Positions 21,460 to 31,574 of a stretch of DNA of 64,000 bases are shown piece after piece. The stretch is from Timema cristinae (lineage: Eukaryota > Arthropoda > Insecta > Phasmatodea > Timematidae), in the NCBI GenBank assembly GCA_039000515.1, contig JBCFYV010000100.1, positions 26,718,818 through 26,782,817 of the forward strand, in the 5' to 3' direction. The translations under genes were made by a program, and so were the position numbers. The notes below the pieces were generated by a model, which saw only the letters and a list, made by a program, of their open reading frames with translations, was not told the DNA's origin and did not search any database. Position 1 is the first letter of the stretch. Each line of letters starts with the position of its first letter.

Positions 21460-21890
21460 TCTTCAATATTGGTAAAAAAAAAAGTAATACTAGGTTTGTA
21501 TCTTTAATTGTCCTACAACCCTGCAACGAAAAGATTTTATTGTATCAGAGTTGCGGAAATACATTGAAATTGGAGAAATCCACTTTATCTGAAAAATGAG
21601 ACACGTAATTTTGTTTGTAGTTTTTAACCAACGTTTAAATACGAATTTTAGTTAAAAAATCTTTAGAGACGATTGCGAGAAGATCATTATCGTTTTACTT
21701 TATGAAAAATCTCTAATATACCATACAAAGTTTTAGCCCAATCGGTAAAATGGATTCGACTCTAGGTCAACAAACGGTATTGCAAAAAAAAACTGTTTGG
21801 GATCCAAGGGGGTTATGAAACGTCAACATTCGTCAAATTTCTAATCAAAATACTTCCTTTGTCCTAGGAGCCCGAAAGTATAAAGTGACA
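21460..21890 (+). repeat. Interspersed repeat family E, copy 4
   Basis: Carries 'gttttagcccaatcggtaaa', 'attcgactctagg', 'caacattcgtcaaatttcta' and 'caaaatacttcctttgtcc', in the order of copies 1 and 3, with more divergence. Confidence 0.55.
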
Positions 21891-22029
21891 GCGAGTGATT
21901 TGTCCTGGACCAAATGTTGAGTCCAATCATGAACATCTTGCACTTAGGCTGCCCCTATCACATGTGAATTATTTTGAGCATTCTACTTTGTGCAAGGCAA
22001 ATACTGTTATTTCTGAAATTAACAGCTCA

Positions 22030-22265
22030 TAATTATAAAAAAAATTATGCACCTTCCATAATATATACTTCGTTAGATAAACATGTATGCCATTTTTATT
22101 TGCATTTTAGGGCTTTGGTGACAAGCCTTCAATATAAATAATATTTTGGTTGGTGTGACAGTGAAAATTTTGCGGAAGATTTCAAACCATATTTGTTCTA
22201 GAATTATGAATTGTAAGTTTCAGAAAAAAACAGCAATTTTCCAACAAAACATTAATAAAATGTTA
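22030..22265 (-). repeat. Interspersed repeat family F, copy 1
   Basis: The reverse complement contains 'tgttggaaaattgctg', 'ctgaaacttac' and 'aaagccctaaaa' in the same order as 56200-56430. An old, AT-rich family without coding content. Confidence 0.5.
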
Positions 22266-22675
22266 TCCTTAAATTTAAATCACAAGTTGTAAGCGTAGTC
22301 TTGAATGTAATACCTAGCCGGGGTTAATTCTTGATCTTCAAATGAACCTAAATATTTTGTGCAGTGACCATAAAGTTTGTTCCTATATGTATCTTATTTC
22401 TGGCAGTAAACTGTGGATCGCTTAATAACTTTTAAAAATAGTTTAGGAAACAGTGTGGAGTTGTAAATTACTTCTGATAAAAATAAATTGTGTTAATAGA
22501 TTATAAAAACAAAGAGTGAGTGACAAAGAGAGAGACTTTGTCATAAAGTTTTTGGGAAGATATACTTATATTAATTACTAGTACATTTGTAAACTTGTTT
22601 TGACATTAAATTAGGGGTTCATGGTGGCCCTTTAAGCTGATTTTGCTATGGAAATAGTTTAAATAAAACTTTCAG

Positions 22676-22740
22676 GTGGCTATTTAAACAGTATTGAGAT
22701 CAATAAATTTTACACTACATTGGATCCAAACAAAGAGAGT
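22676..22740 (+). CDS. Possible internal exon 1 of an unrecognised gene
   Basis: Acceptor-like 'aaaactttcag' (22665-22675) opens a 65-base stretch with one open frame, GYLNSIEINKFYTTLDPNKE. It ends at GTAAGT (22741-22746), a perfect donor core. The alternative donor GTGTAAGT at 22739 would leave a frame that joins the next candidate exon. The peptide is not recognised. Splice signals are frequent by chance, so this stands or falls with transcript data. Confidence 0.3.
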
Positions 22741-23128
22741 GTAAGTTATGTAAGAATGTTCATTATTTATGTTTGTAGGAATTGTAGCAGTAAGTTTGAG
22801 TGAAAGCACAAAATTACTAGTCCTATACTAAACTAATTAGTTGCGTAATAAAATGAAAGTTGTAACACCATTGCTTAAACATAATTACTTATTTTTATTT
22901 TTAAGCTAGTATGAAAAATAAAATTTAGACAATCCAGAAAAACAAACAAGCTCAATTTCCATTTAAATTTATGACAGGATTATATTTAACAAAAAAATTT
23001 ATACAGGTAATTCAACATAAACAAAGATTATCTATTATACAACACATTAAACAGTTTTGACAATTAGGAATAAACATAATATGTATCAAGAATATGCAAA
23101 ATGTAAAAATCTAAAAATTTCATTTCAG

Positions 23129-23252
23129 TCTTGAGCCTTGAAGTAAAGGAAGGGAATTGGAAAGGTCTCAAAAGGTTTCCCCAAAATGCCAACGTTGTTT
23201 ACCGTCTGAAAATCAAGTTTACGAAACAAACAAAACTAGTAAAAACTCACAG
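23129..23252 (+). CDS. Possible internal exon 2 of an unrecognised gene
   Basis: Acceptor-like 'aaatttcatttcag' (23115-23128) is followed by 124 bases open in one frame: LSLEVKEGNWKGLKRFPQNA, then NVVYRLKIKFTKQTKLVKTH. It ends before GTCAGT (23253). Base use is less AT-rich than the flanks, and the peptide is well mixed, not low complexity. Using the donor at 22739, candidate exon 1 joins in frame (phase 1, ATC codon). No domain is recognised. The frame stays open past the donor to 23361. Confidence 0.35.
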
Positions 23253-23369
23253 GTCAGTTGTGTGTTACAAGTTCCATTTTATGACGTGGTCAAAAATGGT
23301 GAAAGCATCAACTAAAGAGAATATTGCAGATATGCCATATAATTTTTTTAGGCAAAATTAATCACATTA

Positions 23370-23608
23370 AACCGAATCGGTGGGCATGCAAGCTAAACGT
23401 CAAGCTTGTCAACTGGTTTGTAGGTGATAGCGAAGCCATGGTTCAAATCCCGGACGGGTGTAGTGGGTTTTTTTTTCCTTGAATTGTTTCCCACTCTGCC
23501 TCCAAACAAATTTAGACACATTTATTTAAATCCTTACCTTACCCATCCCAACCCCAGCAGTAACACAATTAAATGCAAATAGCCTGGACGGTTAGAAAGC
23601 TGCAGTGA
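23370..23608 (+). repeat. tRNA-derived SINE, family B2, diverged copy
   Basis: Head 'cgaatcggtgggcatgc', B-box 'catggttcaaatcccgg', 'ccactctgcctccaaacaaa', 'agcctggacggttagaaag' tail. It lies between candidate exons 23129-23252 and 23767-23834. Confidence 0.7.
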
Positions 23609-23766
23609 AAATATTGTGAGATCACTGATTATACAATAAATTGTAACAATTATACAAATATTTATGTATATTCAGGTTTTTTGGGATAAATATTATTTTA
23701 GAATATACTGTAATGCCCATCTCTACAAATAAACTTCCCAAAACCATCCATACCTTTTCTTTGCAG

Positions 23767-23834
23767 TGCCAGCTACTGAAGGTTCAACGACTAAAGTTGA
23801 GCCCATAAAAGAAAAACCTGAAAAAAAACCATAA
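23767..23834 (+). CDS. Possible terminal exon of an unrecognised gene
   Basis: 'accttttctttgcag' (23752-23766) is a strong acceptor-like sequence. In one frame it opens PATEGSTTKVEPIKEKPEKK, then P and TAA at 23832-23834, a lysine/proline-rich end. The phase left by candidate exon 2 (two bases) would give a different frame with an early stop, so either the join or one border is wrong. Confidence 0.3.
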
Positions 23835-24004
23835 AAAAGTATTAGTTAGAGGTTACACGTGAGCAATATAAAGAAAAACATACTTGTGTGGTAAACAAAG
23901 ATAAATATGTACATGTCAACAATATAAATAAATCGAACTAGTCCTGTTTATGAAAACAAAAAACAAGTTTTCAATATTTAGTCAAATAGTAAAATGGGTC
24001 ATGT

Positions 24005-24322
24005 AGGGCTCCATACGGCATAAGCGGCCGCCATTGGGCGAATATAATGCCAACTTCTGCAAATATAGATTGTGTCATGTGGTCAGCCCAACGAACCCTC
24101 CAGCCATTAATCTCGGTTTCCTAGACCGGAGCCGCTACTTTTTCATTCAAATAGCTCTTTCATTTGTCCTCCCGAGGCAGATTCTAATCCCCCCTCCCCC
24201 CAATACCACCGTTCCAGACTCACTGCTTCACAAATAATCTGGAAACACGGGGGATCGAACCTGGTACCTCTGGATATGTAGCCAGTAGCTATGACCACTT
24301 GACCACAGAAACGGTCAGGATG
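24005..24322 (-). repeat. tRNA-derived SINE, family C, copy 2
   Basis: The reverse complement of the 1538-1836 type: B-box complement 'gggatcgaacctggtacc' near 24252, A-box side 'tgaccacttgaccacagaaa' near 24293, and body 'tttcctagaccggagccgct'. Confidence 0.75.
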
Positions 24323-24562
24323 ACAGGGTACTCTTTAGGTAATAAAAGGGTATGATGCACGTTCGCATGTGTAAATTTGTATTTGCGAATATTATGTTTC
24401 CTTATTTGTCACTAAATTTTTAAAAATATTGGGACAAAAAAAACTTTAAATGACAGAAAATACCAACAATAGTAGTTTTTTGTGAGACACTGTCATCCCA
24501 CGGATAAAAGGTAGCTCAGGTTGACATAGATAAAGCCTAAATTTTATAGTTTTAGTATTACT

Positions 24563-24837
24563 ATTGTTATTATTAGCACCGCGTCTTACTACCCGTTCGG
24601 GTTATACGCACTTACGCTAATGTGTAATGGTAGGGTGATTGTGACATGAAATGGAGGACCTACAGTTTAACGTGGAATCCGAACCATGGTGGAGGCCTGG
24701 AATTCCCCACATTCACAAAATGTCTTGCCAGAGGTGAAGGAAGGATTTGGCAATCAGATAAATCTGTGCCGGGACCGAGGATATAACCCCGGACCTCCAG
24801 CACAGAAGTCTGACACCTTATCTCTAAACCACCAGGT
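24563..24837 (-). repeat. tRNA-derived SINE, family A, copy 4
   Basis: (TTA)n end, 'caccgcgtcttactacccgt', full body and B-box complement near 24778-24787 (mutated to 'gatataacccc'). The head ends at 'accaccaggtc'. Confidence 0.85.
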
Positions 24838-24840
24838 CTG

Positions 24841-25055
24841 CATATTTTGATAGTAAAAACAGTATCTGGTAGTAGGAAAGTTACTAAAACAATTTCAATG
24901 TATTCATAATATCAAGTCATTGCAAACTTCCCTTTTGGTGGATGTCATTATCTATAAAATAACTCAAATGATATAGTAAAATATTATCAAGGTTGGCCAA
25001 AAATAAATATATTTGAATTTTCTCTACTGTTCTTCCTATCAAAATCAGGGTACAT
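24841..25055 (+). repeat. Interspersed repeat family G, copy 1
   Basis: Matches 54880-55100 in order: 'aacagtat.tggtagt', 'caatgtattcat', 'tctataaaat', 'atagtaaaatatt', 'ctgttcttcc.a.caaaatcag'. Class unknown; no coding content. Confidence 0.55.
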
Positions 25056-25280
25056 CTAACTTGGAGTCACATCGTGTGGGCGGTAGCCTGGAACCTTCAT
25101 TATTAAAGAGTAAAATTGAGAACCGTGAAACCGTTGCGGTTATCACTAATCTATTGAAAAAATTCATAGGTAACAATTTTTCGCTGCTATGTTTGAAAAG
25201 TGCAGTTGAAAGCAGTTTTCGGTTCGAGCGTGTTATTCACGCAACTAATGTCTTCACCAAGCAACTGTGATAATTTTTTT

Positions 25281-25524
25281 AACGCCGCATCGTCTTACTA
25301 ACCATTCGCACTATACGTTTATGTATTAATTACGATAATGGTCTTAAGGATTTTGAAGGTTATATTTGGAGGAAGTGTACCCGAACTTGCGTGGAGGTAG
25401 AGTAGAAAACCATTTTGTGTTTGGGGGGGGGGGGTCAGTAGAGCTGACCTAGATTTGAACCTCGATCTCACCGTCCAGTCTACTGCGAGAGTAGCGCGTT
25501 AGACCGTGCTGTCACCGAAACTGG
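25281..25524 (-). repeat. tRNA-derived SINE, family B2, copy 3
   Basis: Tail complement 'cgccgcatcgtcttactaac', body with a G run at 25423-25434, B-box complement 'gatttgaacctcgatctc', head complement 'gcgttagaccgtgctgtcac'. Confidence 0.8.
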
Positions 25525-26141
25525 TAACATGCGCTCTTAATCTTGCCGCACACCTAATCGGATCCCGGACACATTGTTCAGAATTGTTTTTAGTCGGAAG
25601 GAAAGAAGCCAAAGAGGGTACACATATTTGAATTGAGGTTGAGTGATAGCAGCAATGAAGAGGCAATGGTGGTTGCTCTGTGCCTTGCTGCCGATGAAGG
25701 GAAGAATCACCCTCAAAGAGACTTTGGGTGCACGACATAAATGAAACACTTAAGACATAAGGGGAATATTTCCTCACATGATACATAACAATTTTTTTTT
25801 TTTCAATACTCTAGTATGAGTTACAAAATGTTAGCGAACTTTCACAACTAATCGAACAAAATATTAGTAAACAAGATACCAAATACAGGAACTGTATATC
25901 TCCAAATGAACGACTGGAGGTGACACTCGGGTAAAAAATTAAAAACACGGTTTACATACTATATTAGGTACTACAATGTTTAATATGGCATTTTCTTTCA
26001 TAACATTGTCATAATAATGGTTGTAATACCAATATCATAAATCACAGAGTGAAGATAAACAATTGATTAATTCTCCCAAAGACGTATTTAACCAAACAAA
26101 AAACTGTCGGCGAAGAGGAAGCGAAAACCAACAGGTACATA

Positions 26142-26312
26142 CAGTAGCCCCATGGCTTCTTTGGTGCTGACTGACAGCTTTGAAAAGTTACCAGACCAAA
26201 TTATGTATCCCTACGCCGAACCATATGATCTGAAAAAACATGTGTTTAGCAGCTGTCGCTTCTGAGAGTCGACATTTAGGTATATGCCTAAATGTCGACT
26301 GTCAGCTGTGAG
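26142..26312. mobile_element. Palindromic mariner-type MITE, family P, truncated copy
   Basis: Starts CAGTAGCCCCATGGCTTC after TA (26140-26141), runs through the left arm and the central palindrome 'catttaggtatatgcctaaa', then stops. The right arm seen in the full copy at 36424-36645 is missing. Confidence 0.7.
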
Positions 26313-26472
26313 AATAATGCAATATATTTGAGGACGCGCATGCGCATAGCTTCGGAATCCGTTAAACTATTCCCACCATGGCAAACCGATTCGTTCCGTT
26401 CCGATTGAACGTAACTTTTCCGATCAAATTCGAGAAAGTGTGCGGGCCTCCATTGAAATGCATGTAATAAAT

Positions 26473-26558
26473 AATTTCCAACGCGTTCCGATCCGATTAG
26501 GTGTGCCGCAAGTTTAATTTCCAACGCGTTCCGATCCGATTAGGTGTGCCGCAAGTTT
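26473..26558. repeat. Perfect 43-bp tandem duplication
   Basis: 'aatttccaacgcgttccgat' ... 'gtgccgcaagttt' occurs twice in a row (26473-26515 and 26516-26558) without a difference, so the duplication is recent. Confidence 0.9.
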
Positions 26559-26899
26559 TAAAAGACAAGCAATGTATTTAAATAACGATCAAGCAACCAT
26601 ATAAAAAGTTGAACGGAAACTATAAAATTGTGATCATGACCCCAGGAGAAAAAATAGATAGCGTTGGTACAAATGTTGAATTTTAAAATAGTTATCAGTA
26701 TCTGCATGTAAATCAAAAATTACGATTTGGTTGGCCTTGGGAAGACCTGGCGAACCCATGGTACGAGAGAATATTCTATTGGCATGCGGTATTCAATGAT
26801 GTCCCGAGTTAGTTTGTATTGTAGAGATCAGGGTTGTGGACTTCAAAATAAAAACTTATAGTACCATAGTAATATTTTATACTTTATTATTTAGAAGTT

Positions 26900-27170
26900 G
26901 GTGACCTGGTGGTCTAGGGGTAAGGTGTCAGACTTCTGTGCTGGCGGCCGGGGTTCAATCCTCGGTCCCAGCACAGATTTATCTGATTACCAAACCCTTC
27001 CTTCACCTCTGACAAGACTTCTTGTGAATGTGGGGAATGCCAGGTCTCCGCCGTGGTTCGGATTCCATGTTAAACTGTAGGTCCTTCATTTCATCTCACA
27101 ATCACCCTTCCATTACACATTAGCGTAAGTGCGTATAACCCGAATGGGTAGTAAGACGCGGTGCTAATAA
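26900..27170 (+). repeat. tRNA-derived SINE, family A, copy 5
   Basis: 'ggtgacctggtggtctaggg' head, 'ggggttcaatcctcgg' B-box, full body and tail to 'gacgcggtgctaataatc'. Nearly identical to the other complete copies. Confidence 0.9.
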
Positions 27171-27229
27171 TCATTTAGAAGTTAAATTTGTAATTTGGCT
27201 ATAAAAACTTATTTAAGTATAAATTCACT

Positions 27230-27395
27230 AAGTCAAAGAAGCTTCCTATGAAGTCATCTGTATTGGAGCATTTTAATGGCGGTAGATTTGTTATTACTAA
27301 TTATTAATATACACGAGTCATTTTTGAAGGAGTTTGAGTCGGAATCGAAGGCTTGGCATATCGACTCCACAGCCCTGGTAGAAATGATATACAAG
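27230..27395 (+). repeat. Interspersed repeat family H, copy 3
   Basis: 'caaagaagcttcctatgaag', 'ctgtattggagcattttaat', 'tttgttattactaatta', then 'gaatcgaaggcttggcat'. The last part links family H to the hairpin at 20008-20115. Confidence 0.6.
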
Positions 27396-27479
27396 TGATT
27401 ATAATTACTACCAAATGATTCTGAGAATAAATAATTTGTTTGTAAAAATCCAGTAGAATTGCTTAAACAGGTTACCTTA

Positions 27480-27664
27480 GCAATGCTTCAACTTCGGCTT
27501 ATCTCGTGTTAGACTAGACTCCTGAAAACGGGGGGCGGGGGGGGGGGGATTCAATACGGGTCGGGTGCGCTGAGTGTGGTTTTCCACTCTCCCTCCACGC
27601 AAATGCAGGTGCATGTCCTCTAAATTTAGCATTCCTAATCCCTAACCCATTAGTGTAATTTTTG
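27480..27664 (+). repeat. tRNA-derived SINE, family B, 3'-truncated
   Basis: Shows 'atctcgtgttagactagact', a G run at 27531-27548 in place of the B-box lead, 'tcgggtgcgctgagtgtgg', 'ccactctccctccacgcaaa' and 'cccattagtgtaatt', and then leaves the family. Confidence 0.7.
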
Positions 27665-27699
27665 CCAAATATAAAAGGCTGCCACTATTTTCTTGTTAC

Positions 27700-28640
27700 C
27701 ATATTCCCTGTGTTGTTCAAGTTTTCCAGAAGGAATTCCCATTTTTCCAGGCAGTTTGGATTGAAGAAAAGAGTAATAACATTTTATTTTTCATCAAAAT
27801 AGCTAATATTAAATAATTTAACTTATGTTTAAAACAGGATGATTTAAAATTTATGGGGAAGGAGAAAAGAATAGCGAAACGAACGCCGAACCGCGCAAAG
27901 TGCTGCAACATTCCAGCGAACCTACAACAAAGCCACGCGCATTTCCCCGATCCAACCAATGTTGGTATTTCGACGAACCATCAGAGGTGCGCGAACGTGT
28001 TTCAACAGTGTGGACGGGTAAGCGAACATTCCGACGAACATATATTTTACTTCAACCTAGAGATGAGAATAAAACGTTCTCTTTAATCTACGGTTCATTG
28101 AGTATTGTTTCTTGAATTTAAAAAGTTAAATTTGAAACATGAATATTTTCAGGCAGGGGTGGTGGAACCGTAGGGTGGGTGAGCTCCATTATTCTAGAAA
28201 AGTGATAACCCTTATTTTATAACATCTAATAAAAAGTAATTACAATTTTAAAATATTTATTAAATCTGAGTAGTTGATAGACAATATTAATAAAAGAATA
28301 AATCTCTGCACAGGTGTATTTTTTTTACTTTGCTTCTTCAAGGCGAGAAGGATGGTTGCCGATTCTTGTTACGTATTATTCTCCTTGGGTTTGTGAGATA
28401 CTAACAGAAAAACAGCGAACCGTACACCCCCACCACTTGTAAGTGTTGCCGCGCAGTTTGGCGTACTGTTAGTGTACACGCGGCTTTAAGCTTTCAGTTA
28501 AATTTCCCAAAATAACAAATTCAAGTATTTTTACTAGATTTTGAAAAATTACCCGTTTTCCCGGTTCTTCAGATGCGTGGTAGCCTTGGGGCGGGGGGGA
28601 AGCACGTAGGCCTAATATGTTAATTATAGTTAGTCATATT
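27700..28640. other. Unassigned sequence, GC-richer at 27855-28060 and 28360-28490
   Basis: Overlapping open frames of 71-80 codons on both strands have no recognised domain. Phrases such as 'gcgaacattccgacgaac' and 'gtgtacacgcggctttaa' suggest decayed transposon ends, but no pair could be matched. Confidence 0.3.
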
Positions 28641-28642
28641 TA

Positions 28643-28790
28643 ATTATTATTATTAGCACCGCGTCTTACTACCCATTCGGGTTATACGCACTTACGCTAA
28701 TGTGTAATGGTAGGATGATTGAGAGATGAAATGAAGGACCTACAGTTTAACGTGGAATCCGAACCACGGTAGAGGCCTGGTATTCCCCAC
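28643..28790 (-). repeat. tRNA-derived SINE, family A, 5'-truncated copy
   Basis: Has the (TTA)n end, the tail complement and the first half of the body, and stops at 'ttccccacgc'. The tRNA-like head is absent, as expected for incomplete reverse transcription. Confidence 0.8.
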
Positions 28791-29219
28791 GCATATTTAA
28801 TAATGACGTTGAAAGATAAATAGTTCATGTTGCTGATAGTTCCCATCGGCGAGCGAAACAATTTCTCCAAAATGTAGAGATAAATATTAAGTTCGCCGAA
28901 AACTCATTAATCCGGCTCTGGCAAGCGGGTCGTATACGATGCGATGAGTAAGCCCTTTAGTTCTACCAGTGGTTCTCAAAGGGCGTCGCCCGAAAATATC
29001 GGGGGGAGTGGGGGGGATAGCTAATCGAGTGTGCCAAATATATTTTAACAAAAATATTTTTGTTTGGTTATTATTGTTAGAGTTATTATTAATGTTTGAG
29101 GTATTTAACGTGCACTTTTTGACCCTATTGGTTATATCAGCACACGACTTATAAGCCAACTTAAATCTAGAACAAACATTCAGACCCTGGCCATTAATTC
29201 ATCATAGTGAAAGTCATCT

Positions 29220-29305
29220 GTCATTTTTTTTCGGCCATACCGGGAATCGAGCCCGGGACCTTAAAACTCAGTAAGCAAACGCGCTACAATACAACCTGTG
29301 CTAAG
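29220..29305 (-). repeat. tRNA-like fragment
   Basis: 'ataccgggaatcgagcccgg' followed by 'ggacc' (B-box complement) and 'caaacgcgctacaatacaac' resemble a minus-strand tRNA head. No tail is seen; not a convincing functional tRNA. Confidence 0.35.
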
Positions 29306-29569
29306 GTGTCAGACTTGAGTTAGTATTCATTTAGAGTCTGTTGAAACAATAATACCGCTGCCACTGGAGTCGGTTAAAGAAAATATAATTTCGTCAAGCG
29401 CTCCTTTTAAATGTATTTATTTACATGACATTGCGGCGCCCTTGGTTGGGTCTGGAGATAGGGGAAGGTAATGTCTTGTAGTCCCCTAACGGCCGCATCA
29501 AATACTCGGCGTCAGCGCATGCGCACTCCTGCAGTCTAGTATCGCGTTCGTTCATGCTGTGCTGGCAAG

Positions 29570-29936
29570 AGGCACCATACAAACTGCTAGACAACAAACT
29601 GCTCGACAAGCTATAAAAAATATTTGCAAGGCTGGGTGGGTCAAGTGGCCGACACGACTTGGACCAACTGCTAGACAAGCTCAAGTATAGGAGTACAAAG
29701 TGATAGACAACCAAGCGATCGACACAAGAGAACAAATCTGTAAAAAGACCAACTGCTAGACACGCAGAAACGACATGGACCAAGTGATCGACACGAGCTG
29801 GACCATGTGATAGACAAGCTCCCATATAAGAGGACAAAGTGATAGACAGCCAAGCGGTCGACACGAGAGGACCAACTGCTCGACAAACATCAGATGAATC
29901 CAGTTAAGAGTGGCTCAAGTGACAGACAAGTTATTT
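29570..29936 (-). repeat. Left arm: array of about 13 GTCKANCASTTKG motifs
   Basis: On the plus strand the motif reads about AAGTGATCGACAC or CAACTGCTAGACAAG, repeated about 13 times at irregular spacing of roughly 17-40 bases. Examples begin near 29638, 29667 and 29697. Apparent open frames here on both strands are a by-product of stop-poor repeats. Confidence 0.8.
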
Positions 29937-30332
29937 CAAAACTAACAACGTGATAAACATGGGCTTAGAAAGTTGGGTATAAGGATGGTCTGGATCCTCC
30001 TAGAAATTGCTGTCCTCCCGACACCCTAGATTTAACTAGCCCAAAAAGGGTGAGGTCCCCTTATATGTGTATAAACTTAAACTATCGTGTTTTTAATTTT
30101 AATAATTTACTTACACATTGCACTCTTCAAAACATATTTTCTAACACTGGTTTAGTTATAATTTCGAATAAATAATAGGTTTTGTTACATACAATATGGT
30201 ATCTGAAAATAAAGAATGTTTCTCTGAATGAAACGAGTTATCGGATCTGAGGAAAGGAGACAAACGTTTTGTTATAAATGGTAAAATCATACTTTAAGAA
30301 CTAACAAGATGAAATAAAATTTTATATAAAAG

Positions 30333-30540
30333 AGCAACTGCCAGAAACTAAGTTGGTAGCTTATGATCAGGGTTCGATTCTGCCAGGTACAGTGAGGGTG
30401 ATTTTTCTTAAAAGGTTTTCCACCCTGCCACCACGCAAATTCAGGTGCACTTTATATAAATTTAATCTTCCTCATTCACAACACATTAACGTAATTAGTA
30501 AATACACGTATAACCCAAACAGGTGGTAAGACACAGTGCT
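30333..30540 (+). repeat. tRNA-derived SINE, family B, diverged copy in the foldback interior
   Basis: 'agggttcgattctgccagg' B-box, 'ttttccaccctgccaccacg', and tail 'gtataacccaaacaggtgg', 'taagacacagtgct'. Confidence 0.7.
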
Positions 30541-30594
30541 ACAAAAAAAATTCTAATTGCACTAATGGATTAAAGAAGAAATGTTGTTATTATA

Positions 30595-30752
30595 AGATAT
30601 GTACTCTCATTTGCATGTAGGGAGAATGTAAACCATTAATGAAATATCACCCTCCATACACCCAGCTGGATTTGAAGCCTGATATTCCCGTCATTGACAG
30701 TCCAGTCTATTTTGAGAATGACGCTTTAGACCATCAACCATCGAAGCTAAGA
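30595..30752 (-). repeat. tRNA-derived SINE, family B2, partial minus-strand copy
   Basis: 'atcaccctccatacacccag', 'gatattcccgtcattgacag' and 'gctttagaccatcaaccatc' are the complement of the B2 head. It is tail-to-tail with the copy at 30333-30540. Confidence 0.65.
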
Positions 30753-30948
30753 ATATTTTGTTGATGTTGCTTTAGCACCAGGTTTATTAATATGTTAAAA
30801 TAAGGAGCTAAGTTAAGATGAAATAATCCCGCATCAGTGTAAAAGTTAAATGTAAAAATCACAAGGGTGGTAACTATCAGCCCAATCCACTCAGTCGGAA
30901 TGATTACTCTTATTCAAGCTACTCTAAAACCTTACTAGACCGTATGAC

Positions 30949-31490
30949 AAACAGCGTTATTTAGGAGGTCAGACAATACTTAGACCAAGCAAACAGTGTT
31001 ATTTAGGAGGTCAGACAATACTTAGACCTAGCAAACAGTGTTATTTTGGAGGTCAAACAATACTTAGACCTAGCAAACAGTGTTATTTAGGAGGTCAGAC
31101 AATACTTAGACCTAGCAAACAGTGTTATTTAGGAGGTCAAACAATACTTACACCTAGCAAACAGTGTTATTTAGGAGGTCAGACAATACTTAGACCTAGC
31201 AAACAGTGTTATTTAGGAGGTTAAACAATACTTACACCTAGCAAACAGTGTTATTTAGGAGTTCAAACAATACTTACACCTAGCAAAAAGTGTTATTATT
31301 AAGGAAGTCAAACAATACTTTACACCTAGCATAAAGTGTTATTTAGGAGGTCAAATATACTTACACCTAGCACAGTATTATTTAGGAGGTCAAACAATAC
31401 TTACACCTTGCATACAGTGTTATTTAGGAGGTTAAACATTACTTACACCTTGCATACAGTGTTATTTAGGAGGTTAAACCATACTTACAC
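30949..31490. repeat. 42-bp minisatellite, about 13 units
   Basis: The unit starts 'aaacagtgttatttaggagg' and continues 'tcagacaatacttagaccta' and 'gc' (42 bases). The first five or six units are nearly identical; later units change 'tag' to 'tac' and 'ctagc' to 'cttgc' in blocks and carry small indels (for example near 31296 and 31357). The graded change along the array is what unequal exchange produces. Confidence 0.95.
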
Positions 31491-31574
31491 TACTTGACAT
31501 ATGTTTGTAGGGTTTGCTAGAGTAAGAATGTAGGTGAAAATAACTTGAAATCAAGGACAAGCGTGTATTGAATT

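Larger units (their letters stand above)
25536..26558. mobile_element. Candidate Harbinger-like element with matching ends
   Basis: 'cttgccgcacacctaatcgg' at 25537 and its near-exact reverse complement at 26535-26555 ('ccgattaggtgtgccgcaag', one base different) form a possible inverted-repeat pair about 1 kb apart. A/T-rich TTAA-type sequence flanks both sides. The right end is part of a 43-bp tandem duplication. The interior holds a partial palindromic MITE but no recognised gene. Confidence 0.45.

Noticed and set aside
28969..29010. hAT end at 'cagtggttctcaaagg'
   Set aside because: Good match to a hAT-type end, but no partner end or target duplication could be found nearby.
29421..29886. 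147- and 71-codon minus-strand frames rich in S, L and H
   Set aside because: They lie in the foldback motif array and match similar frames at 31621-31955. The frames come from a stop-poor repeat, not from a protein gene.
30949..31490. CRISPR array
   Set aside because: The repeats are contiguous 42-base units without unique spacers, and the DNA is clearly eukaryotic.
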